Shown here piece by piece: positions 5,005 through 12,092 of a DNA stretch of 12,644 nt. The position numbers were made by a program, and so were the translations under genes. How positions within the stretch are numbered: position 1 is the first letter of the stretch; each line of letters opens with the position of its first letter. Source of the DNA: a bacterium (GTDB taxonomy: Bacteria; Patescibacteriota; Patescibacteriia; UBA1558; GWA2-36-10); NCBI GenBank assembly GCA_030690875.1, contig JAUYFP010000038.1, positions 1-12,644 of the forward strand, read 5' to 3'. The notes below the pieces were generated by a model, which saw only the letters and a list, made by a program, of their open reading frames with translations, ran no database searches and was not told the DNA's origin.

Positions 5005-5785
5005 GTTTTAATTTTCTCAACTCTTTAAGGCAATAGGAATGTATTTTTTTATTGCTGGCTAGTATTGTATTGGATTTTTTGTCCCAGACTTTGTTTTGCC
5101 AGTCAGTTAGGGCGCCGCCGGCTTCTTTGACGATAATTACACCGGCAGCAATATCCCAAAGTCTGGCGCCACTTACGATATGAGCTTCGGTATTGCCGGC
5201 GGCTACCATGGCCAGTTCCAAACTAGTACAGCCAAAATGGCGGCAGTGGTGGGAAAGGTCGTGAAATCGTTGGTATAGCTTGTAGGCCTTCTTGGTATTT
5301 TTTTCTCCTACTCCATGGCAGTAAGTTATAATTGATTTTGATAAATCTTTTTTGCCGGACATTTTTAATTTATGGCCGTTTTTGTAAGCGCCGTTATTTT
5401 TGCTGGCCCAATATAATTCATCAAGCAGAGGATTATAAATTACCCCCAAAACCACTTCGTTTTTTTTCATTAGGGCAATCGCCACAGCAAAGAGCGGATG
5501 ATTAATAGTAAAGTTAGTGGTTCCATCTAATGGGTCAACTATCCAGCAAAGCTCACTAGGATTGTTATTTAAACCACTTTCCTCAGAGAGCACTTGGTAA
5601 TTGGGAAAATTTTTATTTAAGATAGCTAAAATTATTTTTTCCGCCTTTTTGTCATAGAGAGTCACTCTTTCGCTATTATTTTTGAATTTTATAATATTTC
5701 CTTTTTTGTTGAGGAATTCTTTTTTGAGCATTAGGCCGGCTTGCTTAGCGGCGCTTTTGGCAATTTGTAATTCTTTTTTATACAT
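4997..5785 (-). CDS. Inositol monophosphatase family protein (SuhB-like)
   Basis: A 262-residue Mg2+-dependent, Li+-sensitive-type sugar phosphatase of the inositol monophosphatase fold. The metal ligands are all visible: E68-E69 in SEESG, D84-P-L-D87-G-T in WIVDPLDGTTNF (residues 81-92) and W210-D211 in LWDIAAG. Length is normal for bacterial SuhB. Substrates in this family include myo-inositol 1-phosphate, other sugar phosphates and 3'-phosphoadenosine compounds, and the sequence does not decide between them; SuhB of other bacteria also takes part in rRNA transcription antitermination with NusA. A nusA gene lies about 3.6 kb upstream, but a functional link is only a suggestion. It has its own extended -10 promoter and no ribosome binding site. 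The product is cytosolic; no signal peptide is seen. Confidence 0.93.
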   Translation of the reverse strand: MYKKELQIAKSAAKQAGLMLKKEFLNKKGNIIKFKNNSERVTLYDKKAEKIILAILNKNFPNYQVLSEESGLNNNPSELCWIVDPLDGTTNFTINHPLFAVAIALMKKNEVVLGVIYNPLLDELYWASKNNGAYKNGHKLKMSGKKDLSKSIITYCHGVGEKNTKKAYKLYQRFHDLSHHCRHFGCTSLELAMVAAGNTEAHIVSGARLWDIAAGVIIVKEAGGALTDWQNKVWDKKSNTILASNKKIHSYCLKELRKLKLA

Positions 5786-5818
5786 AATTTTTGTCTAATT
5801 TAAGAGTTTCTTAATAAA

Positions 5819-5827
5819 ATTATAGCA
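5819..5827 (-). promoter_or_regulatory. Extended -10 promoter of the inositol monophosphatase gene
   Basis: TGCTATAAT on the minus strand (5827-5819) is a perfect extended -10 box. No good -35 lies at the proper distance, which is usual for this promoter type. The predicted start near 5812 gives a leader of about 26 bases without a Shine-Dalgarno. Confidence 0.6.
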
Positions 5828-5840
5828 TTTTTAAGTAAAT

Positions 5841-5883
5841 AAAAAAACCAGTCCAGACCTTTAAGCTGAAGACCGGCCTTTTT
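5841..5883 (-). terminator. tig terminator
   Basis: Directly after the trigger factor stop, AAAAAGGCCGGTC (5883-5871) pairs with GACTGGTTTTTTT (5853-5841), thirteen pairs with three G-T wobbles. The last arm ends in seven T, then ATTT. The loop has 17 bases, with a small CAG/CTG stem possible. It separates tig from the phosphatase gene. Confidence 0.75.
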
Positions 5884-5885
5884 AT

Positions 5886-7172
5886 TTATTTTATGATTGT
5901 ATCTTTTATCAATTTGGCTATTTTATTGTTTATTAACAGATTAGCAATATAGTTTTTGGACATTGGATTTTTAAGATTTTTTAAAGCTGCCTGATTTTTG
6001 GTCATTTTGTAGAACTCTTCCTGTTTTTTAATTTCCTCTTCTATTTCTTTATCCGTAGCTGATATTTTTTCCTCTTGGGCGATTTGTCTCAATACTAGAG
6101 CGGATTTTACTCTGTCTATTGCTTGTTCATGAAAATCTTTATGCAAGTCGTTGTGAGTTTTATTGATTGATTTCAAATATCCGGCCATATCCATTCCTTG
6201 TTGGTTGATGTTGTGTTCCAATTCATGGATCATTTTGTGTATTTCATTGTCAATTAAATTTTCTGGAATGTCGGAAATTTTGGAAATTTTTATTATTTCT
6301 TTAATGGCTTCTATTTCTGTTCGCTGATTTTCCTTGTCTTCTTTATCTTTATTGATATTATCTTCCAATTGTTTTTGAAGTTTTTCCAAACTATCAAAGC
6401 CAAGGCCTTTGGCAAAATTGTCATTTAATTTTGGTAGTTCCCTTTCATATATGCCGACTACTTTTATTTTGAAAGTTGCTAGGCGATTGGCTAGATTTTT
6501 TTGAAAATATTTTTCCGGAAATTTTAATTCAAACTCTTTTTTATCCTCTATTTTGAGGCCAATGAGCTGTTCTTCAAAACCAGGAATCATTTGTTTAGCG
6601 CCTATCACTACCGGATATTTTTGGCTCTTGCCACCCTCAATCACCACTTTATCAACTAACACTTCAAAATCCACTTCGACTTTGTTGCCATCTTTAGCTG
6701 GCTGGTCAGAAGGGTTTTCTTTGACATTCATATTTTGCAGTTGTAGCAAAGTTTTATCAATGTCCTCTTGGAGGGCTTTGACTTCTTTTTTTGGCACACT
6801 GATATTTTTCCATTCTCCCAATTTTATTTTTGGCAGGAGTGATACTATGGCTTTATAAACTACTGGATTGCCCGGAGCTAATTTTTCAATATCTATTTTT
6901 GGCTGGCCAACTGTTTCCAATTTTTCCTGAAGCACGGCTTTATAAAAACTGGCGCTGATTATAAAATCAAGCGCTTCTTGATAAATGGTCATTTCGCCGA
7001 ACTTGCTTTTTATCAAATCATAGGGCGCATTACCCGGACGAAAGCCGGGAATTTTATGCTGGCTGGATAATTTTTGAGCGGCCTTTTTTAATTGGGGCTC
7101 TATTTCCTCAATACTTAGCTCAATAGTCAGCTCTACTTGTGATTTTTCTAATTCTTTTTTCTCAATTTTCAT
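5886..7172 (-). CDS. tig: Trigger factor, ribosome-associated chaperone
   Basis: A 428-residue protein with the three-part trigger factor layout. The N-terminal ribosome-binding domain carries the signature IPGFRPGNAPYDLI with G43-F-R-P-G47 at the positions used by E. coli to dock on protein L23. A FKBP-type prolyl isomerase domain follows at about residues 150-245 (GNKVEVDFEVLVD to FKIKVVGIYERELP), then a long charged helical C-terminal domain that forms the arms holding nascent chains. The usual length is about 430, so nothing is missing. The gene is a single unit: a TTGACT/TATACT promoter upstream and a hairpin terminator on each side. In many bacteria tig precedes clpP and clpX, and that arrangement is absent here. 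The start codon follows a 20-base leader without Shine-Dalgarno. Confidence 0.96.
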   Translation of the reverse strand: MKIEKKELEKSQVELTIELSIEEIEPQLKKAAQKLSSQHKIPGFRPGNAPYDLIKSKFGEMTIYQEALDFIISASFYKAVLQEKLETVGQPKIDIEKLAPGNPVVYKAIVSLLPKIKLGEWKNISVPKKEVKALQEDIDKTLLQLQNMNVKENPSDQPAKDGNKVEVDFEVLVDKVVIEGGKSQKYPVVIGAKQMIPGFEEQLIGLKIEDKKEFELKFPEKYFQKNLANRLATFKIKVVGIYERELPKLNDNFAKGLGFDSLEKLQKQLEDNINKDKEDKENQRTEIEAIKEIIKISKISDIPENLIDNEIHKMIHELEHNINQQGMDMAGYLKSINKTHNDLHKDFHEQAIDRVKSALVLRQIAQEEKISATDKEIEEEIKKQEEFYKMTKNQAALKNLKNPMSKNYIANLLINNKIAKLIKDTIIK

Positions 7173-7198
7173 AGCAACTTATTAAAAATAGTTTTAGA

Positions 7199-7227
7199 AG
7201 TATAATTTAAAAATGTCTTAAAGTCAA
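7199..7227 (-). promoter_or_regulatory. tig promoter
   Basis: TTGACT (7227-7222), a 17-base spacer and TATACT (7204-7199) on the minus strand make a near-consensus housekeeping promoter. The start is predicted near 7192, about 20 bases before the ATG. It begins just after the hppA terminator. Confidence 0.8.
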
Positions 7228-7230
7228 TTC

Positions 7231-7265
7231 AAAAACCTAGCCCTGTTTTATGAGGACTAGGTTTT
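7231..7265 (-). terminator. hppA terminator
   Basis: A 13-bp stem, AAAACCTAGTCCT (7265-7253) with AGGGCTAGGTTTT (7244-7232), with one T-G pair and an 8-base loop, followed by further T. It starts six bases after the hppA stop codon. The A-rich 5' arm also gives it T residues in the opposite direction. Confidence 0.88.
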
Positions 7266-7270
7266 AAAAA

Positions 7271-9301
7271 TTATAGCAAGATGGCGATTAAGAGTAGAGC
7301 AACAATATTGAGAATTTTGATCATTGGGTTGATAGCTGGACCAGCTGTGTCTTTGTAAGGATCACCAACCGTATCGCCGGTAACAGCGGCTTTGTGAGCA
7401 TCAGAACCCTTGCCGCCGTGCTGTCCGCTTTCAATATATTTTTTGGCATTATCCCAAGCGCCTCCGCCCGAGGTCATAGAAATGGCAATAAATATTCCGG
7501 TTATTATACTACCCACCAAGGTGCCACCGAGCACTTGCCAACCATTGTTTCTAAAAATTAACATAATCGCCACTGGTACTAAGACTGGGATAAGGGCGGG
7601 GACTATCATTTGTTTTAGCGCTCCCTTGGTAACAATATCAACCGCGGCGCCATAATCTGGTTTTTCCGTGCCCTTCATTATGCCGGGCTTTTCTTTGAAT
7701 TGGCGACGAACTTCTTTAACTACATAGCCGGCAGTTTTTCCCACCGCTTCCATTGATAGCGCGCCAAAGATGTAAGGCAATAATCCGCCGATAAATAATC
7801 CAGCTAGGACATAAGGGTTGTCCAAATTAAATTCTATGTTTACATTTTTGGCTATTAGCTCTTCAGTGTAAGCGGAAAATAAAACTAAGGCCGCCAGTCC
7901 GGCTGAAGCAATGGCGTAACCTTTGGTAACGGCCTTAGTGGTGTTGCCAACAGCGTCCAAGGGATCAGTTACATTGCGGACTTCTTTTGGTAAGTTGGCC
8001 ATTTCCGCTATACCACCAGCGTTGTCAGTAATCGGTCCATAAGCGTCGATAGTAACAATAACGCCAGCTAGCGACAGCATGCTCATTGCCGCCACGGCAA
8101 TGCCGTAGAGTCCGGCAAAGTAGTAGGCGCTTAAAATGCCGATGACTATCACTATCACTGGCCAAGCAGTGGCTTTCATACTAACTGCCAAACCTTGAAT
8201 GACATTTGTGCCGTGTCCAGTTTCTGAGGCTTTGGCAATTGACCTTACTGGTTTGTATTTGGTAGAAGTATAATATTCAGTAATAAAGACTATTAGGCCA
8301 GTTACTGCTAGGCCGACCAAGCTGGAATAAAATATATCAGTAAAAGTTTCACTGATTAAATCAGACATCATGTATTTGGTCACAAAATAAAAGCCAATGA
8401 TTGTTAAAACGCCAGTAGCGCCTAGGCCTTTGTATAACGCTTTCATGATACTTCCTTTTTTTTCTATTTCTTCTAAGCTTTGTTTTTTGGATAATCTGAT
8501 AAATAATAATCCTATTAGCGAAGTAAATATAGCAACAGTTCCTAAAGCTAAAGGATACAAAACAGCATTTTCTACGCCTTTGAATTTTAGAAATCCTAAA
8601 AGCATTGCCGCTACCAGCGTAACCGCGTAAGTTTCAAACAAGTCCGCGGCCATGCCAGCGCAATCACCGACATTATCACCGACATTGTCGGCAATGACCG
8701 CCGGATTTCTCGGATCATCTTCAGGAATGCCAGCTTCAACTTTGCCGACTAAGTCAGCGCCAACATCAGCGGCTTTGGTAAAAATTCCTCCGCCTAGTCT
8801 GGCAAAAACCGAGATTAAGCTACCACCAAAGCCTAAACCGATTAAATGTCTTATTTCAATAAACGGTAAGGCAAATAAGCCGGCTACTCCCAAGAGCGCT
8901 AAACCAACCACCAACATGCCAGTTACTGCTCCGCCTAAAACCGCCAGTTTAAAAGCTGACTGAATATCATATTTAGCCGCCTCAGCAGTTCGGACATTAG
9001 TTCGGACAGAAACATTCATACCGATTATGCCGGCCATAGCTGATAAGCCAGCGCCGACTAAAAAAGACATAGCAGTCAGCCAATCAGTGGTAAAACCTAG
9101 AATGATAAACAGGGCAATTGCCAAGTAGGCAATAGTTTTGTATTGGCGGATCAGGTAAGCTTTGGCTCCAGCTTGAATAGCCGCGGCAATTTCTTTCATT
9201 TTTTCGTCACCACTTGGTTTTTTGAGAATTTGTTTAATGAGCAAGATTCCAGATACTATGGAGATTAAGCTGGCTAGAATTGCTAAAAATGTTAGGTTCA
9301 T
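7271..9301 (-). CDS. hppA: Membrane-bound proton-pumping pyrophosphatase, K+-independent
   Basis: A 676-residue integral membrane pump that hydrolyses cytosolic pyrophosphate and moves ions outward. It has around 16 hydrophobic segments. The catalytic core is intact: [20 protein letters not shown] (171-190), then [23 protein letters not shown] with its Asp cluster (192-214), [11 protein letters not shown] (424-434) and the C-terminal [21 protein letters not shown]. The K+-response site reads [12 protein letters not shown], with Lys456 and Thr459 in place of the Ala and Gly of K+-dependent enzymes. This marks the K+-independent class, whose known members pump protons, not sodium. It lies 74 bases after nusA with no obvious terminator between, so it may share its transcript, and it has its own strong terminator. 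It would turn pyrophosphate from RNA, DNA and aminoacyl-tRNA synthesis into a proton gradient, useful in a cell with limited energy metabolism. Confidence 0.96.
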   Translation of the reverse strand: MNLTFLAILASLISIVSGILLIKQILKKPSGDEKMKEIAAAIQAGAKAYLIRQYKTIAYLAIALFIILGFTTDWLTAMSFLVGAGLSAMAGIIGMNVSVRTNVRTAEAAKYDIQSAFKLAVLGGAVTGMLVVGLALLGVAGLFALPFIEIRHLIGLGFGGSLISVFARLGGGIFTKAADVGADLVGKVEAGIPEDDPRNPAVIADNVGDNVGDCAGMAADLFETYAVTLVAAMLLGFLKFKGVENAVLYPLALGTVAIFTSLIGLLFIRLSKKQSLEEIEKKGSIMKALYKGLGATGVLTIIGFYFVTKYMMSDLISETFTDIFYSSLVGLAVTGLIVFITEYYTSTKYKPVRSIAKASETGHGTNVIQGLAVSMKATAWPVIVIVIGILSAYYFAGLYGIAVAAMSMLSLAGVIVTIDAYGPITDNAGGIAEMANLPKEVRNVTDPLDAVGNTTKAVTKGYAIASAGLAALVLFSAYTEELIAKNVNIEFNLDNPYVLAGLFIGGLLPYIFGALSMEAVGKTAGYVVKEVRRQFKEKPGIMKGTEKPDYGAAVDIVTKGALKQMIVPALIPVLVPVAIMLIFRNNGWQVLGGTLVGSIITGIFIAISMTSGGGAWDNAKKYIESGQHGGKGSDAHKAAVTGDTVGDPYKDTAGPAINPMIKILNIVALLLIAILL

Positions 9302-9375
9302 AGTTTTTATTATTTATAATTATTTTACCCAGTATTTTTTTATAGGATATTAAATTTTGTGGAAAGCTGCTGGAT

Positions 9376-10629
9376 TTATTCCTCTTTTTTAGATTTTTTT
9401 TCTTTTTTAACTTTTTTCTCTGGTTTTTTTTCTTCAGCTTCAGTCTTATTTTCTTTTACTTCTTCTGTTTCGTCTTTTTTTTCAACTTCATCAGCTGCTT
9501 TATTGCTTTCAGCTGAGATGATGTCTACTTTCCAACCGCTGAGTTTGGCTGCTAAACGGGCATTTTGGCCACCTCGACCAATAGCCAATGAAAGTTGATT
9601 GTCAGCTACTTTTACTGAGGCAACTTTAGTGTCTTCATTAATGTCAATGCTGGATATTTCTGCTGGGGAAAGCGCGTTGGCAATGAATATTTTTGGATTT
9701 TCGTCCCATTCAATTATATCTATTTTTTCTCCGCCCAGCTCATTGATAACAGTTTGTACTCGGGATCCTTTTTGCCCAACGCAAGAGCCGACCGGATCAA
9801 TATTATTTTCTTCAGTGTAAACGGCTATTTTAGAACGGGAGCCGGCTTCGCGGGCAATACCTTTTATTTCTACGGTTCCGGCGGCAATTTCCGGCACTTC
9901 GGTGGCAAATAATTCGCGGACAATTTCTGGGTGAGTGCGGGAGAGGATTATTTCTGGACCCTTGGCGCCCATGCCGACTTCAACAATATAGAAGTTAAGC
10001 CGAGAGCCGATATTGTAGCCCTCTTTTCTGATTTGTTCTTCGGGTGGGAGTATGCCGTTGGCTTGACCCATATCAACAATAAATCGGCGGCCTTCTTTTC
10101 TTTGAATTGTTCCCAAAACCAATTGGCCTTCTTTATCTTTGTATTCGGCAAAAATATGATCGCGTTCCGCTTCCCTTAGTCGTTGGACAATTACTTGTTT
10201 GGCGGTTTGCGCGGCCATGCGACCGTATTCCTCTGGCACTTCCAGTTTGCTTTCAATAATATCGCCGATTTTATAATCAGAATTTATTTTGGCCGCTTCG
10301 GATAGCATTATTTCTGAGCGAGGATTAAATTTTTTAATTATTTCATCTTCGGGAATTTCCACCCCCTCTTCTCGCTTAGCTCTTTGCTCTTCAAGTTGTT
10401 TTTCCTGTTCTTCTAAATCAATATCTTCCACTACTGTTTTTACATCAAAAATAACCGTTTGCCCATTGTCGGCATTAAACACGGCTTTGACGTTTTGGTC
10501 TTTGCCACCAAATTCTTTGCGGTAAGCGGCCGCCAAAGCGGCCTCAATGGCGGAAATAACTGATTCCATCGGCAGATTTTTTTCTTCGCAAACAAGTTTA
10601 ATGGCCGCCGATAAATTGGAGTTTTGCAT
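9376..10629 (-). CDS. nusA: Transcription termination/antitermination factor NusA
   Basis: A 417-residue RNA polymerase-associated factor acting in pausing, termination and antitermination. Domain order is normal: an N-terminal polymerase-binding domain (1-150), an S1 domain (about 157-225, LVLGTIQRKEGRRFIVDMG), KH1 with VGSCVGQKGSRVQTVINELGG (290-310) and KH2 with LAIGRGGQNARLAAKLSGW (358-376). Two things are particular to this copy. A highly charged insertion lies inside the N-terminal domain (about 69-100, rich in E, Q, K). A 34-residue tail of almost only Lys and Glu (384-417) replaces the C-terminal acidic repeats of E. coli NusA. The usual neighbours rimP and infB are absent; yraN is upstream and hppA downstream. 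A TTGACT/TATATT promoter lies 60 bases before the ATG, leaving a longer leader than its neighbours have. Confidence 0.96.
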   Translation of the reverse strand: MQNSNLSAAIKLVCEEKNLPMESVISAIEAALAAAYRKEFGGKDQNVKAVFNADNGQTVIFDVKTVVEDIDLEEQEKQLEEQRAKREEGVEIPEDEIIKKFNPRSEIMLSEAAKINSDYKIGDIIESKLEVPEEYGRMAAQTAKQVIVQRLREAERDHIFAEYKDKEGQLVLGTIQRKEGRRFIVDMGQANGILPPEEQIRKEGYNIGSRLNFYIVEVGMGAKGPEIILSRTHPEIVRELFATEVPEIAAGTVEIKGIAREAGSRSKIAVYTEENNIDPVGSCVGQKGSRVQTVINELGGEKIDIIEWDENPKIFIANALSPAEISSIDINEDTKVASVKVADNQLSLAIGRGGQNARLAAKLSGWKVDIISAESNKAADEVEKKDETEEVKENKTEAEEKKPEKKVKKEKKSKKEE

Positions 10630-10695
10630 GTTTATTATAGATTTAATTTATAAAAAATAGCTAGTCTACTATGTAAACTAACTTTATCAATACTT

Positions 10696-10724
10696 AATAT
10701 AACGCATTTTTAAATATAAGTCAA
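10696..10724 (-). promoter_or_regulatory. nusA promoter
   Basis: TTGACT (10724-10719), a 17-base spacer and TATATT (10701-10696) on the minus strand. The -35 box begins two bases past the end of yraN. The predicted start near 10689 leaves a 5' leader of about 60 bases. In other bacteria nusA is often under feedback control through its leader; I see no clear hairpin in this one. Confidence 0.75.
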
Positions 10725-10725
10725 G

Positions 10726-11076
10726 TTACAGTTGGATGGTTTTTATTTTGGCAATTTTGTTTTTTAGATAAATGACGCAGATTTCCAGCTGGAAAGTCTC
10801 TGGCAATTTTTCTTTTTGTCTGAGCAAGTGGTAAGTATTGCAAATATTGTTTATTTTTTTATTACTAATAGTTTCTTCTGCCCAGCCGTATTGTAAACTG
10901 CTTCTGGTTTTTACTTCCACTAGCATTATTTTTTGCTCTTTTTGGCAGACTAAGTCTATTTCCCCGTAGCGAGTCAGATAATTTTTTTGAATAATCTGCC
11001 AGCCCAATTTTTGATAATATAAAGAGGCGATTTTTTCTCCCAAAGCGCCTAATTTTTTCTTGTAATTTTTTTTCAT
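10726..11076 (-). CDS. yraN: YraN family protein (UPF0102, putative endonuclease-fold)
   Basis: A 116-residue protein from the ATG at 11076. Its restriction-endonuclease-like core is seen in YGEIDLVCQKEQKIMLVEVKTRS (residues 37-59): Glu39, Asp41, Glu54 and Lys56 match the D/E-x-K active-site pattern of the fold. The N-terminal LGALGEKIASLYYQKLGWQI helix is also typical. The family is nearly universal in bacteria but its cellular role is uncertain, with links to recombination and DNA processing. The frame is open further, to a TTG at 11112. I prefer the internal ATG because the protein then has the usual family length and because a plausible promoter lies between the two starts. It lies upstream of nusA, whose -35 box touches its stop codon. 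Confidence 0.9.
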   Translation of the reverse strand: MKKNYKKKLGALGEKIASLYYQKLGWQIIQKNYLTRYGEIDLVCQKEQKIMLVEVKTRSSLQYGWAEETISNKKINNICNTYHLLRQKEKLPETFQLEICVIYLKNKIAKIKTIQL

Positions 11077-11088
11077 AAAAAACAGACT

Positions 11089-11116
11089 ATTATTAATCGC
11101 TAATTGCGACAATCAA
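11089..11116 (-). promoter_or_regulatory. Possible yraN promoter
   Basis: TTGATT (11116-11111), a 16-base spacer and AATAAT (11094-11089) on the minus strand. The start would be near 11082, only six bases before the ATG at 11076 and downstream of the alternative TTG start. This is the argument for the shorter YraN. The boxes are imperfect and the region is AT-rich, so chance is possible. Confidence 0.4.
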
Positions 11117-11140
11117 TGGCCTGTTTTTTGATTTGTTAAT

Positions 11141-11518
11141 CTATTTAAGTTTTTCGTATTTTTCCCAAGCGTCATCCATTAAAAAATTATGTATTCTATC
11201 CCTTAACGGCTTTATTTTTTTTTCGTTAGATAAGGAAGTAGGGGTGGCAAATTTATTTCGGCCAGTCATAGGTTGATATCCAATTTCATTAGATAAATCT
11301 AGAGTTTTATCATATAAATTTTCAAGCTTCCTAATAATTTCATAACCCTCTTCGGCAGTACTCATACCCGCTGTTTCATTTTGCAAATTAAAAAAATCCA
11401 TTTCTATTTTTTCTAGAATTGATTCGATAGTTTCTACACCCCGTTCTGGCTCTGGCTCATTTTGATTTTTTTGTTCTTGCTCGGGAAATTTTTCTTCACT
11501 TGGTATTTCAAAATCCAT
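11141..11518 (-). CDS. Hypothetical charged cytosolic protein
   Basis: I do not recognise this 125-residue protein. The first 28 residues are acidic and low in complexity, with Glu, Gln and Pro (FPEQEQKNQNEPEPERG). The rest is predicted to be mainly helical (IESILEKIEMDFFNL, EEGYEIIRKLENLYDKTLDL), ending in a charged helix (PLRDRIHNFLMDDAWEKYEKLK). There is no signal peptide, membrane segment, cysteine or recognisable catalytic motif. It sits between yraN and a small membrane protein, 64 and 52 bases away. It starts at an ATG without Shine-Dalgarno, like its neighbours. Amino acid composition and uninterrupted frame support a real gene. Function is unknown; protein-protein contact is a guess from the helical, acidic character. 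Confidence 0.7.
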   Translation of the reverse strand: MDFEIPSEEKFPEQEQKNQNEPEPERGVETIESILEKIEMDFFNLQNETAGMSTAEEGYEIIRKLENLYDKTLDLSNEIGYQPMTGRNKFATPTSLSNEKKIKPLRDRIHNFLMDDAWEKYEKLK

Positions 11519-11570
11519 AAAGTTGTTATTGTTATAAATGATAAAATAAATTAATTTTAATAACTTCTTA

Positions 11571-11975
11571 TTATTTCTGCTTAGGCAACCAGCGATTGAA
11601 TTCTGCTTGCTTTTTTATAATCTCCTCTTTGGCTGGTACTTTTCTTTTTAGATAAATAATATTGAAAACAAGCCAGAGGAAACTTATTACTAACCACAAA
11701 AATAGCCAGAAGCGAGCGCTGAGATAAATTGCTCTCAGCTCTCTAAATAGTACTAGTAATAATCCGATTAGTCCGGTGGTCCAGCCCCAGAGTATCATCT
11801 TTTGCCAGAATTTTTTTATTGGACCGCTGTTTTTTAGCTTTTTTTGTCCCAAAATAGCGATAACAATAGCACCGATAAATAGGGCTAGTAAGATTATCCT
11901 GAATATCCAGGAAAATCCGCCCACTGGAAAGCGCTCAAAAAGATAAGCTGTGGAAAATAGTTTTGTTAAATCCAT
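11571..11975 (-). CDS. Hypothetical small membrane protein, three helices
   Basis: A 134-residue protein with three clear hydrophobic segments: IFRIILLALFIGAIVIAIL (about residues 24-42), MILWGWTTGLIGLLLVLF (61-78) and FWLFLWLVISFLWLVFNIIY (88-107). A basic loop lies between the first two (QKKLKNSGPIKKFWQK), and a charged C-terminal tail follows the third. By the positive-inside rule both would be cytosolic. No family was recognised; small orphan membrane proteins of this kind are common in reduced bacterial genomes. A TTGACT/TAAGAT promoter 20-60 bases upstream and an own position between a terminator-like structure and the next gene suggest that it starts a transcription unit. There is no Shine-Dalgarno. 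Confidence 0.75.
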   Translation of the reverse strand: MDLTKLFSTAYLFERFPVGGFSWIFRIILLALFIGAIVIAILGQKKLKNSGPIKKFWQKMILWGWTTGLIGLLLVLFRELRAIYLSARFWLFLWLVISFLWLVFNIIYLKRKVPAKEEIIKKQAEFNRWLPKQK

Positions 11976-12003
11976 ATTTTATAATTTATTATTAACATCA
12001 GGT

Positions 12004-12032
12004 ATCTTAAATAAAAAAACAGATATAGTCAA
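12004..12032 (-). promoter_or_regulatory. Promoter of the small membrane protein gene
   Basis: TTGACT (12032-12027), a 17-base spacer and TAAGAT (12009-12004) on the minus strand. The start is near 11997 and the leader is about 22 bases. The promoter overlaps the end of the structure that terminates the methyltransferase gene: the T run of that structure is the promoter's spacer. Confidence 0.65.
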
Positions 12033-12092
12033 CCCAGATTTTCCCACCAAAGGTGGACACAGTGTGAAGGGCTGGGCTAAACCACTGTTTTT
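12013..12092 (-). terminator. Branched terminator after the methyltransferase gene
   Basis: Outer arms AAAAACAG (12015-12022) and CTGTTTTT (12085-12092), middle arms CCCAG (12033-12037) and CTGGG (12072-12076), and an inner hairpin CCACC-AAA-GGTGG (12044-12056). On the minus strand the last arm ends CTGTTTTTTTATTT, giving the T run of a rho-independent terminator. The outer arm reaches into the methyltransferase stop codon. Internal loops make it less canonical than those after hppA or tig. Confidence 0.5.

Noticed and set aside
7410-8963. Plus-strand open frames opposite hppA, rich in Pro, Ser and Thr
   Set aside because: They are the antisense reading of the highly conserved pyrophosphatase and have the composition expected of such shadows.
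9302-9375. Promoter for hppA in the nusA-hppA gap
   Set aside because: TATAAA-like sequence is present but no -35 box lies at an acceptable distance; in such AT-rich DNA this is not enough.
11077-11112. Longer YraN starting at TTG 11112
   Set aside because: The added 12 residues are not typical of the family, TTG is a rare start, and a possible promoter lies between it and the ATG at 11076.
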